Assembly (NCBI RefSeq): GCF_932294415.1
Contig: NC_065542.1
Span: 2,807,501 to 2,871,500, forward strand
Reading direction: 5' to 3'
Length of the DNA stretch: 64,000 bases
Source of the DNA: Quercus robur
Taxonomy: Eukaryota > Streptophyta > Magnoliopsida > Fagales > Fagaceae
The notes beneath the pieces are model-generated. The model searched no databases, was not told the origin of the DNA, and saw only the letters and a program-made list of their open reading frames with translations. Positions 1 to 11,432 of this stretch are shown in pieces (position 1 is the stretch's first letter; each line of letters begins with the position of its first letter). Both the position numbers and the translations under genes were made by a program.

Positions 1-35
1 CCGTTGTAGGTGCTGATGGACTAAGGCAGTTCATC

Positions 36-1940
36 ATGTTGCCAGAGTGGACGGTGCATAGGTTTACATCCGTCATCCGGGAGAAACATTTCAGCACTTT
101 CAGAACCAACTTCCAAATCCCGGATTACGTTTCTATCCGTCTGCCATATGCGTCGGAGAAGTATTACTATGAAGGGGTAGACGGTGTCGGAGTGTACGAG
201 CAGGCATTGAAAGCTGGACTTCGATTCCCGCTTTCTACACTTCATAGGGAACTTTTGCATTATCTGGGGTTGTCCGTCACCCAGATATCCCCTAACGCCT
301 GGAGGGTCTTCATAGCCATGGAGATTCTTTACGGTGCAATGTCGGATAGGGAAAGGAAACTGACGGTCCGTGAATTTCTTCACTGTTACCGTCTAGACGA
401 GATTTCTGGATCAAGGGGGATGTATAGTTTTGTTAGTCGGAGCCCCTTGTTGAAGGTGATCTTTGAGACCCCAGACTCAAATAGAGACTGGAAGAGTCGC
501 TATTTCTTCCTGGAGGGTGACAGATGGATGAGCCGTCCAGGGGAGACGGAGTACATGCCTGTCAACACAACCTGGGCAGTGATAAATCAATCGTGTATGC
601 ATCCGTCTTAATTTTGTAATGCTTTTCGTATCCGTCCATCTTTATGTGTATATCTTGACCGTCTTTCTCTGCAGGTCGACGGCGCTCACAAGTCAGCCTT
701 GAGGAATTTAGTTTCCTTGAAAAGATTTGCAGAAAAACTACGCCGGAGGAAAGGACTTGGGCTAAGTTAGTGAACCCGAGGACCATACATTGGTACTGCG
801 ACGGTCCTGAGCCCACCCAAGAGGCGATTAGATACGACGAGCGAGTTCACAGACGTAAGCCCGTCAACTTTACTTTGCCATTTAACTGAATTCACTTAGT
901 TTTAATTTCATCCGTCATAATTTGCAGAGATGGAAGACGCAAAAAGGAGAGCTTTGATCAAATCCCAAGCCGTCAAGAAGAGGGAATCCGGCGAGGTGGT
1001 ACCTAAGGTGTCGGCTTCAGCCCCTAAGAGGAAACCGACATCAAAATTCGACCGTCCATTTAAGCAACCAAAGGTCTCTCTTGAACCTGTGGTTGGTTTA
1101 ATGGCTGAGGGTAACAAGACCGTTACCCCAGCTAAGCAGGGGACGGGTAAAGGATTGATGACGGCCCCAGACGGTAAGCAAGAGAGACCTCCTTCCCTTC
1201 TCCGCGACGACTCCAAGTATGCATTGGAGAAGCTGTCGTCCATCATCACGGCGGAAGACTATGAAGATCTTGGAAACCACTCGACGGAGGCTATGGGGGA
1301 GACGGGCCTCTTTGCCGTTGCTCAGGTTGGTTATGTCCGTCAAATAAGTTTGTTTTCCTTTTTCTTTGTTATTTACATTATGTGACGGGCTCTTTTCTAT
1401 TCGCAGTCCTTGGTCATGATGAAGGGACTACTGGACCGGTGTCTCAACCGTGAGAGTACCTTGGATCGGGTGCGCGCGAAGGCGGAGCAGACGGAGGAAG
1501 AGCTCGGACAACTCCATAAATGGAAGTCCAAGATGGAGAAGAAGCTAGAGCTTTCTGAGAAGACAAGGAAGGAGCTGGAGGAGAAGACGGTCTCTGCGTT
1601 GACGGTCATAGAGAAAAAGGAGGCGGAGATCAAAGAACTCAAGGAAGAGATCCGTCATGTGAAAGAGGTAGCCGTCGAGGAGTACCGAAGCTCAGAGTCC
1701 TGCTTGGGCGAGCTGTCAGATTCTTTCCTTCAAGGCTTCGATGATTCTCTCCGTCAGGTCAAGAAGGCCTATCCAGAGCTGGATTTGTCAATGGTCAAAC
1801 TTGAGGACCAAGCCCAGACTTCTGCCCTCCCCGTCGCCTCCGAAAATACGGAGGACCTCTTTGGCGAAGACACTGCTCAAGGAGATGGAGAGTCCGTCCC
1901 GTCGAAGGATGTCCAAGTCGCTGAACAAAAGAAAGATTAA
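36..1940 (+). mobile_element. antisense module with putative gypsy-type transposon domain (PF04195-like) and coiled coil
   Basis: Plus-strand coding blocks lie opposite to gag-pol, between pol and the missing 3' LTR. The first block (36-611) carries RFPLSTLHRELLHYLGL then ITQ-like and PNAWRVF motifs, which resemble the plant family PF04195. The last block (1410-1940) is Glu/Lys-rich with heptads and is likely coiled coil. Between them pyrimidine-rich stretches end in CAG (near 674, 927 and 1406), and GT donors are present, so the module looks spliced. Known: Grande-type Tat elements carry an antisense ORF here. Function is unknown. Confidence 0.75.
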
Positions 1941-1970
1941 TGTCTATGTAATTTATTTTGAGAACAATCC

Positions 1971-1977
<7 letters not shown>

Positions 1978-2014
<37 letters not shown>
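1978..2014. repeat. T homopolymer
   Basis: About 37 T in a row, just after the antisense module and flanked on both sides by the same short phrase (AATCCGTCCTCTTT). The flanking direct copies suggest slippage or a small duplication around the run. Confidence 0.9.
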
Positions 2015-2020
<6 letters not shown>

Positions 2021-2249
2021 ATTTCAGAACAATCCGTCCTCTTTAATTGTATTAAACACTTGCCTTTGGGGCTTTTGGCTTAATGTTCATATATGCTTTC
2101 TATCATTGTTTGGTACTTTGTTTAAAGGTCCGTCCTCCTTCTTGAGGAAGGATTTTTGTGAGAATATTTGTTTATCTGTGATACTCCGTCCACATTGCAG
2201 ACTTGTTATCTTGTGTTGATTGAGCATTTACATCCGTGAGGATTTTCCT

Positions 2250-2950
2250 TTTCCGTCTATTTTTAGAGGTTCATTATGAGGACCCGTCCACTTTGTGGCG
2301 TTGTACATCACTTTTTAAATGTAATGCCTATTTAATGGACTTGTAAAAAATTATAACGTAGTCAGTGGTCCGTCCACTTCGCTTGCATGTTCTTCCATTA
2401 TTTTCGTCCACCTTGTGGACTTGAGTTATCATCCCTGTAGGATGTCATCATCCCTGTGGGATGGCCCGTCGGCCTTGTGGACTTTATTTTATGTCCGTCC
2501 ATTTAAGGACTCACAGTGATCGTCCTTGTAGGATGATCCGTCCGTCTTGTGGACTTTCGATTGTATCCGTCCACCTTGTGGACTTGAGTCATCATCCCTG
2601 TGGGATGGTCCGTCCATCTTGTGGATTTTGGCTACTATCCTTGTAGGATGATCCGTCCATCTTGTGGACTTTATTTTGGGTCTGTCCATTTTATGGACTG
2701 ACAGTGACCGTCCTTGTAGGGTGATCCGTCCATCTTGTGGACATTTTGTGTCCGTCAATTTTGTGGATTGAGGGCGATCGTCCTTGTAGGGCGATCCGTC
2801 CATCTTGTGGACTGCATTTATATCCGTCCATCTTGTGGACTTGAATGATTATTCCTGTGGTATCTTATCATCCCCGTAGAATGATCCGTCCATCTTGTGG
2901 ACTGCATTTGTATCCGTCCATCTTGTGGACTTTATTTAGTTTCCGTTAAT
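2250..2950. repeat. tandem array of short CCGTCCA...TGGAC hairpin units in the element's non-coding arm
   Basis: Variants of TCCGTCCATCTTGTGGACTT recur about 15 times, alternating with variants of ATCATCCCTGTGGGATG. Each unit is a small dyad: GTCCA-N5-TGGAC or CATCC-N3/5-GGATG. Spacing is irregular, from about 20 to 60 bases, so this is a degenerate higher-order array. Tandem repeats in the 3' untranslated arm are known for Tat and Ogre elements and can seed satellites. Confidence 0.85.
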
Positions 2951-3134
2951 TTTGTAGACAATTATAATGACATCCAAGTAGAAGATCAAAGTAATATCTG
3001 ATTATAGAAATGCGTAAAGGAAAAAGTGCCTGCCCCCTTTGGGCTTAAAAAGGGCACAACAAAATTGTAGCAAAAAGACAGTTAAAAGAGAAACTTATAA
3101 AAAGCTCAAACAAAAACTGGTTGCCGTTTCACTA

Positions 3135-4785
3135 CTACTGGTAGTATTTCCTCAAATGCTCGGCATTCCATGGATGTGGCAGCTTCTCTCCATCTGTTGT
3201 CTCCAGGTGGTACGTTCCTTTCCTTTTCCATGACGTAACTCTATAAGGTCCTTCCCAGTTGGGGCCGAGTTTTCCCTGTGCAGGGTCTTTAGTTGCACCC
3301 ATGACCTTCCTGAGTACGAGGTCTCCAACTTGGAAGTTTCTGTGTCGGACCCGGGTGTTGTAATGTCTGGACATGCGATCCTTGTACCTAGCGATCCTTT
3401 GCTCCGCCACCGACCTAACCTCATCTATCAGGTCCAGCTGTAGCCTCAGGGATTCGTCATTCCTGCATTCGTCATGGTTGTGAACCATGTAACTTGTGAG
3501 TCCAACTTCTGCTGGGATGACCGCCTCGCTCCCGTATGTCAGTCGAAATGGCGTCTCTCTTGTCGGAGTCCTCGCCGTTGTCCTGTATGCCCATAGTATG
3601 CTCGGCAATTCTTCGGGCCATATGCCCTTTGCCCCCTCGAGCCGAGTCTTGATAATCTTTAACAGGGATCGGTTCATGACTTCAACCTGGCCATTAGCTT
3701 GAGGATGGGCGGGTGATGAGTAGTGGTTTTTTATTCCTAGCTGAGTGCAGAAATCCCGGAAGTGGCCGTTGTCGAACTGCCTCCCGTTATCTGAGACAAG
3801 AACTCTTGGAATACCGAACCTGCATACGATGCACCGCCAGACAAAACTTCTAATGTTTTTTTCTGTAATGGTGGCCAAGGCTTCCGCCTCTACCCATTTT
3901 GTGAAGTAGTCAATACCCACTACCAAGAACTTCAGCTGCCTTACCGCCGTTGGGAAAGGTCCCATGATATCTAGTCCCCACTGAGCGAACGACCATGGAG
4001 CCGTTATAGGGGTTAGCTCCTCAGCTGGTTGTCCGATGAAATTGTTGAACCTTTGGCATTTGTCGCAGCTTTTAACGTAAAACTCGGCATCCTTCTGCAT
4101 GGTTGGCCAGTAATACCCAGCTCGTACCAGTTTGTGCACTAACGAGCGCGATCCGGAATGGTTCCCGCATATTCCTTCGTGTACTTCCCTCATTACGTAA
4201 TTTGCCTCTTCAACCCCGAGACATCTTAGATAAGGACGGGAGAAACCTCTCTTGTAAAGAATGTCTTTTATCAAGACGAACCTTGCCGCTTGGACTTTTA
4301 GCTTTCTCGCTGCCTCCTTCTCTTCTGGCAATATCCCGTCCTTTAAGTATGAAGTTATCTGCGTAGTCCAGTTTCTTTCGGAGCGTATCTCCTGCATGTT
4401 GTCGGGGTCTATTAGTGGAAAGATTTGAACAAAGGAAAGTACATTACCCGGTGTCATCATATGTTCTGCTGAAGCGGCTTTGGCTAGCCGATCGGCGAGC
4501 TCATTTTCTCCCCTGGGGATCTGGACGAACATTGCTTTTAGCCCGTCGACTCTCGCCCTTACTTGATCAAGATATCTCTTCAACCTTTCCCCTTTGCATT
4601 CATAATCTCCGTTTACTTGATTGGTCACGACTTGAGAGTCGCAATACACGACCACACTTTCAGCTCCGGCGGCTTTGGCTAGGTCGAGTCTTGCTGCCAC
4701 CGCTTCGTATTCTGCTTCATTGTTGGTAATGGGGAAGTCGAGACGGACCATACATTCAATCTTGTCTCCTTCAGGTGACAGCAAT
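3135..4785 (-). mobile_element. second (archaeal-type) RNase H and integrase region
   Basis: First comes a second RNase H (NNEAEYEAVAARLDLAKAAGA, VVYCDSQVVTNQ, RGENELADRLAKAAS), the feature that separates the Tat group from most other gypsy lineages. Integrase follows: an HHCC zinc finger (HEGICGNHSG...CDKCQRF) at about 4.05-4.25 kb, then the DDE core (GLDIMGPFP, VSDNGRQFDN, HPQANGQVEVMNR) at about 3.6-4.0 kb, and a C-terminal GPYRV segment. No chromodomain is visible, as expected for a non-chromovirus. Confidence 0.94.
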
Positions 4786-4899
4786 ACTATGCCGGCTCCT
4801 CCAACTCGCTTATTGGATGATCCGTCGGTGTAGATGTTCCACTGGGGGGGTTCTTCTGCCCCTTGTCCTCGTCACGCGTAAACTCTGCTATGAAGTCGG

Positions 4900-6980
4900 C
4901 TACAGCTTGTCCTTTAATGGCCACACGTGGACGGTACTTGATGTCAAACTCACTCAATTCTATTGCCCACAGCGTCAGTCGACCCGCGGCTTCAGGATTA
5001 CTCAGTGCCCTTCGCAAGGGCTTGTCGGTCATTACGTTCACGGTATGGGCTTGAAAGTAGGGCTTGAGCTTGCGAGCCGCCGTGACCAACGCAAAAGCGA
5101 GTTTCTCCATAGGTTGGTATCTTTCCTCGGCACCGCGGAGCGCCCTGCTGGCGTAGTACACGGGCTTCTGTGCCCTGTCCTCCTCTCTGATTAAGGCCGC
5201 GCTGACGGCCACCGGGGAGACAGCCAAATAGAGGAAGAGTTCTTCACCTGGTTGCGAGGGGCTTAGTAGAGGTGGTGAAGATAGATAGGTTTTTAACTCC
5301 TCGAAGGCTCGCTGACACTCGTCCGTCCACTCGAATGACTTTTTCAATGTTCGAAAGAAGGGTAAACACTTGTCCGTCGCTCTCGACACGAATCTATTCA
5401 ATGCCGCTACCTTGCCGTTAAGGCTCTGTACTTCCTTCACATTTCTCGGGGGGGCCATCTCCATTATGGCTCGGATTTTGTCCGGGTTAGCTTCAATCCC
5501 CCTTTGAGATACCATGAATCCTAGGAATTTGCCTGCCGTTACACCGAATGCGCACTTTCCCGGATTGAGTTTCATGTTGTAGGATCGAAGCGTGCCGAAT
5601 GTTTCCTTGAGATCTTCCAAGTGGTCTTCCTCCTTCCGGCTCTTCACCAGCATGTCGTCGACATAGACTTGGACATTCCTCCCGATTTGCTGTGCGAACA
5701 TCTTGTTCATTAGTCTCTGGTATGTTACCCCTGCATTCTTCAGGCCGAATGGCATTACTTTGTAACAGAAGAGTCCTTGACTGGTTACAAACGAAGTCTT
5801 CTCCTGATCGTCCTCGTGCATGCGGATCTGGTTATAACCCGAGAAAGCATCCATGAAGCTTAGCAATTGGTGTTGAGCCGTCGAGTCTACTAGGATGTCG
5901 ACCCTTGGAAGGGGATAGCTATCTTTGGGGCATGCTTTGTTAAGATCGGTGAAGTCCACGCACATCCGCCATTTGCCGCTCGTTTTCTTCACCATTACCA
6001 CATTCGCCAGCCAATCGGGGTAGTAGACTTCCCTGATGAAGCTTGCCTCTTGGAGTTTGCGGACCTTTTCCGCTATTGCTTGGTCTCGTTCCGGGGCGAA
6101 TACTCTCTTCTTTTGTCGGACGAGTGGAAACGAGGGCAACACATTCAACTTATGTACCATGACCGAGGGATCGATTCCTGGCATATCGTCATGGCTCCAG
6201 GTGAACACATCCTTATTGCTTCTCAAGAAAGCTACGAGCTCTTGACGGATTGCGGGTTTGGCAAGCGTTCCGATCTTGGTGGTTCGGTCTGGATTGGAAC
6301 TGTCGAGAGTTATCTCCTCTAGCTTCTCTGTAGGTTCTGCCGTCGTTCGGTGTTCTTCTATGTTCAAGGCCTGGATCTGGTCTTCCACCTCCATCATAGC
6401 TACGTAGCATTCTCGTGCGGCAATTTGATTTCCGTGTAGCTCTCCTACCCCATACTCCGTTGGGAACTTGATCATTAGGTGGTAAGTTGATGTTGCCGCC
6501 TTCCACGAGTTGAGCGTGGGTCGTCCAATAATAGCATTGTAGGCTGACGAGCAATCGACCACCAAGAACGTTACGTCCTTGGTGACTTGTTGGGGGTAAT
6601 CTCCTACTGTCACCGATAACGTGACTGCGCCCAAAGGGAATATTCTACTCCCTCCGAAACCAACGAGCGGGGCGTTTGTCGGTATTAGCTGCTCCCTGTC
6701 AATCCTCATTTGTTGGAAAGCCGGATAGTACAAGATGTCGACTGAACTACCGTTGTCGACCAACACTCGGTGCATATTGTAGTCGCCTGCCCGCAAGCTG
6801 ACGACGAGGACATCGTCGTGTGGATGGTGTAGGCGTCTTGCATCCTCTTCCGAGAACCCGATAATGGGGCCTTCCCTTCTTGCCATCTTTGGCACTGTAC
6901 CTGCCAACTGGACATTCTGTACCATCCGAAGGTATGTTTTGCGAGCCTTTTTCGACGATCCGGCCGCGAATGTTCCTCCA
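4900..6980 (-). mobile_element. protease, reverse transcriptase and RNase H region
   Basis: A pepsin-like protease motif LVDNGSSVDILY lies near 6.7 kb. RT follows at about 5.6-6.2 kb, with KKTSGKWRMCVDFTDLNKAC and the catalytic YVDDMLVKS box. RNase H follows at about 4.9-5.3 kb (FLYLAVSPVAVSAAL, YYASRAL). These are the standard polyprotein enzymes that mature Gag and copy the RNA into DNA. The domain order PR-RT-RH-INT seen here defines Ty3/gypsy. Confidence 0.95.
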
Positions 6981-7069
6981 ATTATCATCCTTATGTCCCC
7001 TAATGGGGGTCTTGGTCGCTCGTTTTCTCGACGGGGGTGTTGTTCTTGTGTGGGTTGATCCGTTCTCTC

Positions 7070-8440
7070 CTTACTGATGAACTTCTTCAGTTTCCCTTGT
7101 CGGATAAGGGCTTCGATTTGTTGCTTCAAGTCGTAGCAATCGGCCGTGTCGTGACCATGGTCGCGATGGAAGCGACAATATTTGTCTCTAGACCTTTTGT
7201 TGGGATCACTCTTCAGCTTTCCCGGAAACGTCAGGGATCCTTCGTCCTTAATCTGCATTAGGACTTGGTCTATCGGAGCGGTCAACGGGGTGAAACTTGT
7301 GAACCTTGCGCCCATGGGTTTTGGACGTCTCTCCTCCCTTCGATCTCCCATCCTTCCTTTTTTCCGCCCCTGGTCCTGTCGGGGATCCTCTTGTCTGTCT
7401 CTTTTCCTGGGTCTATCTTCTCGGGCTAATAGTGCGTCTTCAGCGTTCATATACTTGGTGGCCCTGTAAAGCACCTCCGACATGGTCTTTGGGTCGTTTT
7501 TGTATAGGGAGAACAAAAACTTACCCCCCTTCAGCCCGTTCGTGAATGCTGCCACTAGTATCTTGTCGTCGGCTTCGTCGATCGAGAGCGCTTCTTTATT
7601 GAAGCGTGATATGTAGGCCCGTAACGTCTCCTCCTCTCTCTGCTTGATATTCATTAAACAAGCCGTGGATTTCTTATACCGATGTCCTCCGATGAAGTGC
7701 GTAGTGAATTGAGCGCTCAGCTCCTTAAAGGTGCCGATGGAGTTTGGTGCTAACCGGCTGAACCAAATCCTTGCTGCGCCCTTTAGGGTTGTAGGGAACG
7801 CCCTGCACATAATTGCGTCTGCCACTCCCTGAAGGTGCATCAGGGTCTTGAAGGTCTCTAGGTGATTGAGGGGGTCCTTGATTCCGTCATAACTATCCAT
7901 ACTTGGCATGCGGAATTTACTCGGCAGGGGGAAGGAATTGACGGTTGCCGTAAATGGCGAGTCAGTCCGGTTGACAAGGTCGTCAAGATCATTGGACACT
8001 CGCCCCTTGAGAGCGTTCATCAGTACTTCCATCTGTTCCTTCATCGCCTGCATCTCCGCGATGATGGGTTGTGGAGCTGTATCCGTCACTGAAGGGATGC
8101 TAGCGTCCCGTCGCACTTGTTTGCTCGGGGCGTTACTCTCCTATGGTCCGTCATGATTCCTCCTTTCAGCGCTGGTTCCTTCTTGATCCGCTCCTTGGTT
8201 ATTGACCGCCGCACTCTTTTGGTTCAGCTGCTCTTCTAGGTCGTGGTTTTGTTTGGTGAGGCGCTCCACGGCTGCGGCGAGCATCCTGACCTGTCTCTCA
8301 AGGGCAGTCGTAGGGGCTTCCTCTTCTTGAGCGTCGTTAGTGGTTGCCATCGAGCGTGTGAGTACCATGTAACTCTTTTGTCTAGGAAGTGATAATGTGC
8401 TACGACGATCCTTTCCCACAGACGGCGCCAACTGATGACG
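7070..8440 (-). mobile_element. gag region of the Tat-type element
   Basis: Encodes the structural protein of the virus-like particle. An N-terminal part with a predicted coiled coil (ALERQVRMLAAAVERLTKQN) is followed by a retrotrans_gag-type core around 7.4-7.85 kb (WFSRLAPNSIGTF...TTHFIGG). A basic, Arg-rich stretch follows, then a single zinc knuckle-like motif CRFHRDHGHDTADC near 7.15 kb. The order and motif style match Tat-lineage Gag. Boundaries are rounded. Confidence 0.88.
8415..8430 (-). other. primer-binding site
   Basis: On the minus strand TGGCGCCGTCTGTGGG begins two bases after the LTR end. A TGGCGCC start is common in plant gypsy primer-binding sites, where it pairs with a tRNA 3' CCA end. 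I do not assign the tRNA. Confidence 0.75.
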
Positions 8441-8980
8441 TCGAAAATTGTCACCAATGGGTCACACCGTACTCGCGACTCGAAACGAACCTGCACGACA
8501 GAAGCAATCGAAAGAAGTCCTTCAGAGAGCACCGGTGTGGTGCCGGCCAAAAGCTCTCCGACGGTCAAGTTAGAATTCTTCTGTTTTACTTAGAGCGTTA
8601 GAGAGGGTCAATTAAAGCGTACCTCGATTTCTGAGGGTGGTAGGCCTTTTATAGTGACAAAGGGTTGACTTTTCTTCTTGGTTTCCAAATCTTTCCCATG
8701 TGGGACTCTAATACAAATTCCTCTGAGCGTGGTGAGCAAGGATTTCCATTTTTGGATCTTAAGGCTTTTCTAGGCGATATGGACTTCGGATCATGGGCCC
8801 TTACTATGTCTGTCAGCAATGGGCCTTCGAAGCACAGGGGATCATCTTTATACAGGCCCACCAGTTCCGATCCGTCAGGCCCATTAAGATAGGCCCATCA
8901 AGCTTTATATTGGCTAGGTCTTTTGTTTCCTCTTATTTAGGTGGATAAAGTTTTCTTATTGGTTGAAAAGCCGTCCAACA
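8433..8980 (-). repeat. 5' LTR of the Tat-type element
   Basis: The inner edge is firm: TGATGACGTC on the plus strand starts two bases beyond the primer-binding site. The outer edge is inferred at CCGTCCAACA, giving a TG...CA LTR of about 548 bp. A TATA box (CTATAAAAG, minus strand) lies at 8646-8654, a reasonable place for the LTR promoter. The partner LTR is off the left edge, so the outer boundary and target duplication could not be confirmed. Confidence 0.7.
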
Positions 8981-10203
8981 GAACATAAAAAGGTTTCCAA
9001 AAACATTTTAGTTAACAAATCATTACAAATAAGCTTTGCAACATTAAAAACTCTCGAAACTCCAAAGACAATTCCTCTCTCATCACGGTTTGACTATTGA
9101 CCGTCATTAATTGGCAGTTGACCAGTATTGACTCTCTGTGGATTTTTTCCCAAATATCTTTTTTTTTTTTTTTTAATTGTAAATTTTCGAATAAATTCAG
9201 ACTTTAGGGTCAATATTAACACTTGAGACTCCCAAATGACCAAAAACATACAAAATGTTTAATTAGCTCATTTTCAATATTTGCAACCAAATACGTGACA
9301 ATGAGTCAATTTTTTGACAAATATTTTCAGTCAAAACAAATGGACCATTCATTTCATAGGAAAACTTTTATAAATTCTTCTTTGGCCCCTTAAGAATTAA
9401 AGTCATTCAAAGTGAAATTTTGGAGAATTATAACACTTTTATAACTCAACATGATGCAACCATCCAAAATTATCTTTTGGCAAGTTATATTTTGGATTCA
9501 AGGTAGGCATGCCAATTTCATAAAGATTTAATTTTGGCTCATTCATTATTTCAGTTAAAAAAAATTATCAAACCAATTTATCCATTTTATTCCCATTCCC
9601 AAACCAATTGTTTACATAATTTAATTGGAAGAAGTATAGCTTTGAGGAGTTTATCATTGATATTAGGTTGCTTTTGAATGATTTTATTCAAACAGAAACA
9701 TAACATACATTTGGGCCTCAACTAAAGAACTAAAAGCTTGGGTTTGTGTTGGCACAAAGGTATAAATCATTAAATTTTATTTTTAATTAATAGAAACCAA
9801 TACCTCCTCTTCACTCATTTACCTAGTATACAAAGATTTTTCAATTGTCTACTTTGAAAATTTTGAGTATTGCCATTGTTATTAATATTTTGTACTCAAG
9901 CAACCTCAAAGGGTCTTAAAAATTTATATTTAGCATGTTCAACTTAAAATATTCCAATGAAGTTTCTCTTAGCAATCAAGCATGAAATGAGAAGCTTAAT
10001 TTTTTGCTCAATCAATGTATCTCTTAACGAAATAGATTTTGGATTTAGTGGATCCAATATCATTGCCAACCTAAGAAAATTAGTGGACTAATTCATGAAA
10101 AGATATCTCCCAAGGAGTATCCTTGCCTTATATTTTTCTTTCTTCCCTGAAGTTTAACAATTGGTTTGGACCATCATGTAATTATTTTCTATCTTCTTTG
10201 CAG
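8981..10203. other. gene-free stretch between the LTR element and the NBS-LRR relic
   Basis: AT-rich unique-looking sequence without a supported gene. I looked for the TIR exon that should precede the NBS exon and saw none. The last bases before 10204 form a plausible pyrimidine-rich intron end with CAG, so an upstream exon once existed. Confidence 0.6.
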
Positions 10204-11106
10204 GCTTGAGTCCGAAATTATCCAAGACATTGTGAAAGTAATTATGGAGAAATTGAGTTCTAAATCCTCAAGCATTGATAAAAAATTGATAGGAATAAAA
10301 CCTACGGTGGCAGAATTGATCCCATCGTATTTAGGTTTTGGGAATGATATTTACATGATGGGGATTTGTGGTATGGGGGGTCTAGGAAAAACAACTCTTG
10401 CTAGTGCTATATATTACGAGTATTCTGATCTCTTTGAAGGTTCTAGTTTTATTGCCAATGTTAGGGAAAGATCAAAAAAAGATGAACTGCATGAATTACA
10501 ACAACATTGCTTGATGAAATTTTGGAGGGAAGTAATACAAAGATCTACAATGTTCAAGTAGGAGTTAAAAAAAAATCAAGAGTAGTGGGTTACGTCATAA
10601 AAAAGTTCTACTTGTCCTAGATGATGTTAATGACAAGGACCAATTAGAAAAATTGGCTGGAGAGCATGACTAGTTTGGATTAGGTAGTTGGATCATCATA
10701 ACAACTAGAGATGAACATGTTTTGGTCAATAATGGAGTGCTTAAAATATATAAGCCTAATGGATTAGATGATGATGATGCTTCAAAACTTTTTTGTTCAA
10801 AAGCCTTTAAAAAGGTGCAACCTAAAGAAGGTTATATGCAGCTCTCCCAGAAAGTTGTGGGATATGCTAGTGGCCTTCCATTAGCTCTTGTTACTTTGGG
10901 TTCCTTTTTGGCTGGAAGAAATATAGATGAATGGAAAAGCGCATTGGAAAATTTTTGAAAAAATCTAAAAGGAAAAATATTTGATATTCTTAAAATAAGT
11001 TATGATGGACTAGAAGAAATGGAGAAGAAGATATTCTTATATATTGCATGTTTAATTCTTTAGGGGGTGGAATAAAAATGAAGTAATACAAGTGTGGGTA
11101 CCTAAG

Positions 11107-11235
11107 GCATGCTTGGCAACGTCCTAAGCATGCTTGCAATGTCCTTGGCCGTCCTTGGCATGCCTTGAAACGTCCTCGGCATGCTTAGCAACGTCTTCGG
11201 CATGCTTGGCAACATCCTTGGCCGACCTTGGCATG
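11107..11235. repeat. short tandem repeats GGCATGCTTGGCAACGTCCTC in the solo LTR
   Basis: About six degenerate copies of a roughly 21-bp unit containing GCATGC and CGTCCT. A shorter set recurs in the second copy of this LTR segment, from about 11445. Confidence 0.75.
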
Positions 11236-11249
11236 CTTACAACCTAGGC

Positions 11250-11432
11250 GTCCCACATCGAAGGAAAACCCCCTCACTTTCTGCCTTATAAGCTGTGAAG
11301 CAAGGGGAGTAATGTACCACCAAGCCTCTCTCTCATGATCAGAGATGCTTGGTGGTACACTACTCCCTTTACTTCACAGCTTATAAGGCAGAAAGTGGGG
11401 GGGGGGGGGGGGGGTTTCCTTAAATGTGGCCC
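11250..11432. repeat. inverted duplication (foldback) inside the solo LTR
   Basis: The segment from CGTCCCACATCGAAGG to the ACCACCAAGC phrase (about 11249-11324) returns as a reverse complement from about 11341 to 11432, around a short CTCTCTCATGATC centre. A third, direct copy of the left part starts at about 11441. The inverted arm contains an 18-G run (11397-11414). Confidence 0.8.

Larger units (their letters stand above)
1..8980 (-). mobile_element. Ty3/gypsy LTR retrotransposon, Tat lineage, 5' LTR to near 3' end
   Basis: Seen: on the minus strand an LTR with a TATA box and primer-binding site at 8.4-9.0 kb is followed leftward by gag, protease, RT, RNase H, a second RNase H and integrase, then a long non-pol region with a tandem array and antisense reading frames. 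Known: a second RNase H between the ordinary one and integrase, and an antisense ORF downstream of pol, are hallmarks of Tat-type elements such as Grande, Retand and Ogre. The 3' LTR is not in the window, so the element is cut by the window edge and LTR divergence cannot be used for dating. The coding part is largely open, with about two visible breaks, which suggests a fairly young but probably defective copy. Confidence 0.93.

Noticed and set aside
3152-3424. Open frames overlapping the retroelement pol region on either strand
   Set aside because: They are shadows of the pol coding sequence in other frames; none has independent family motifs.
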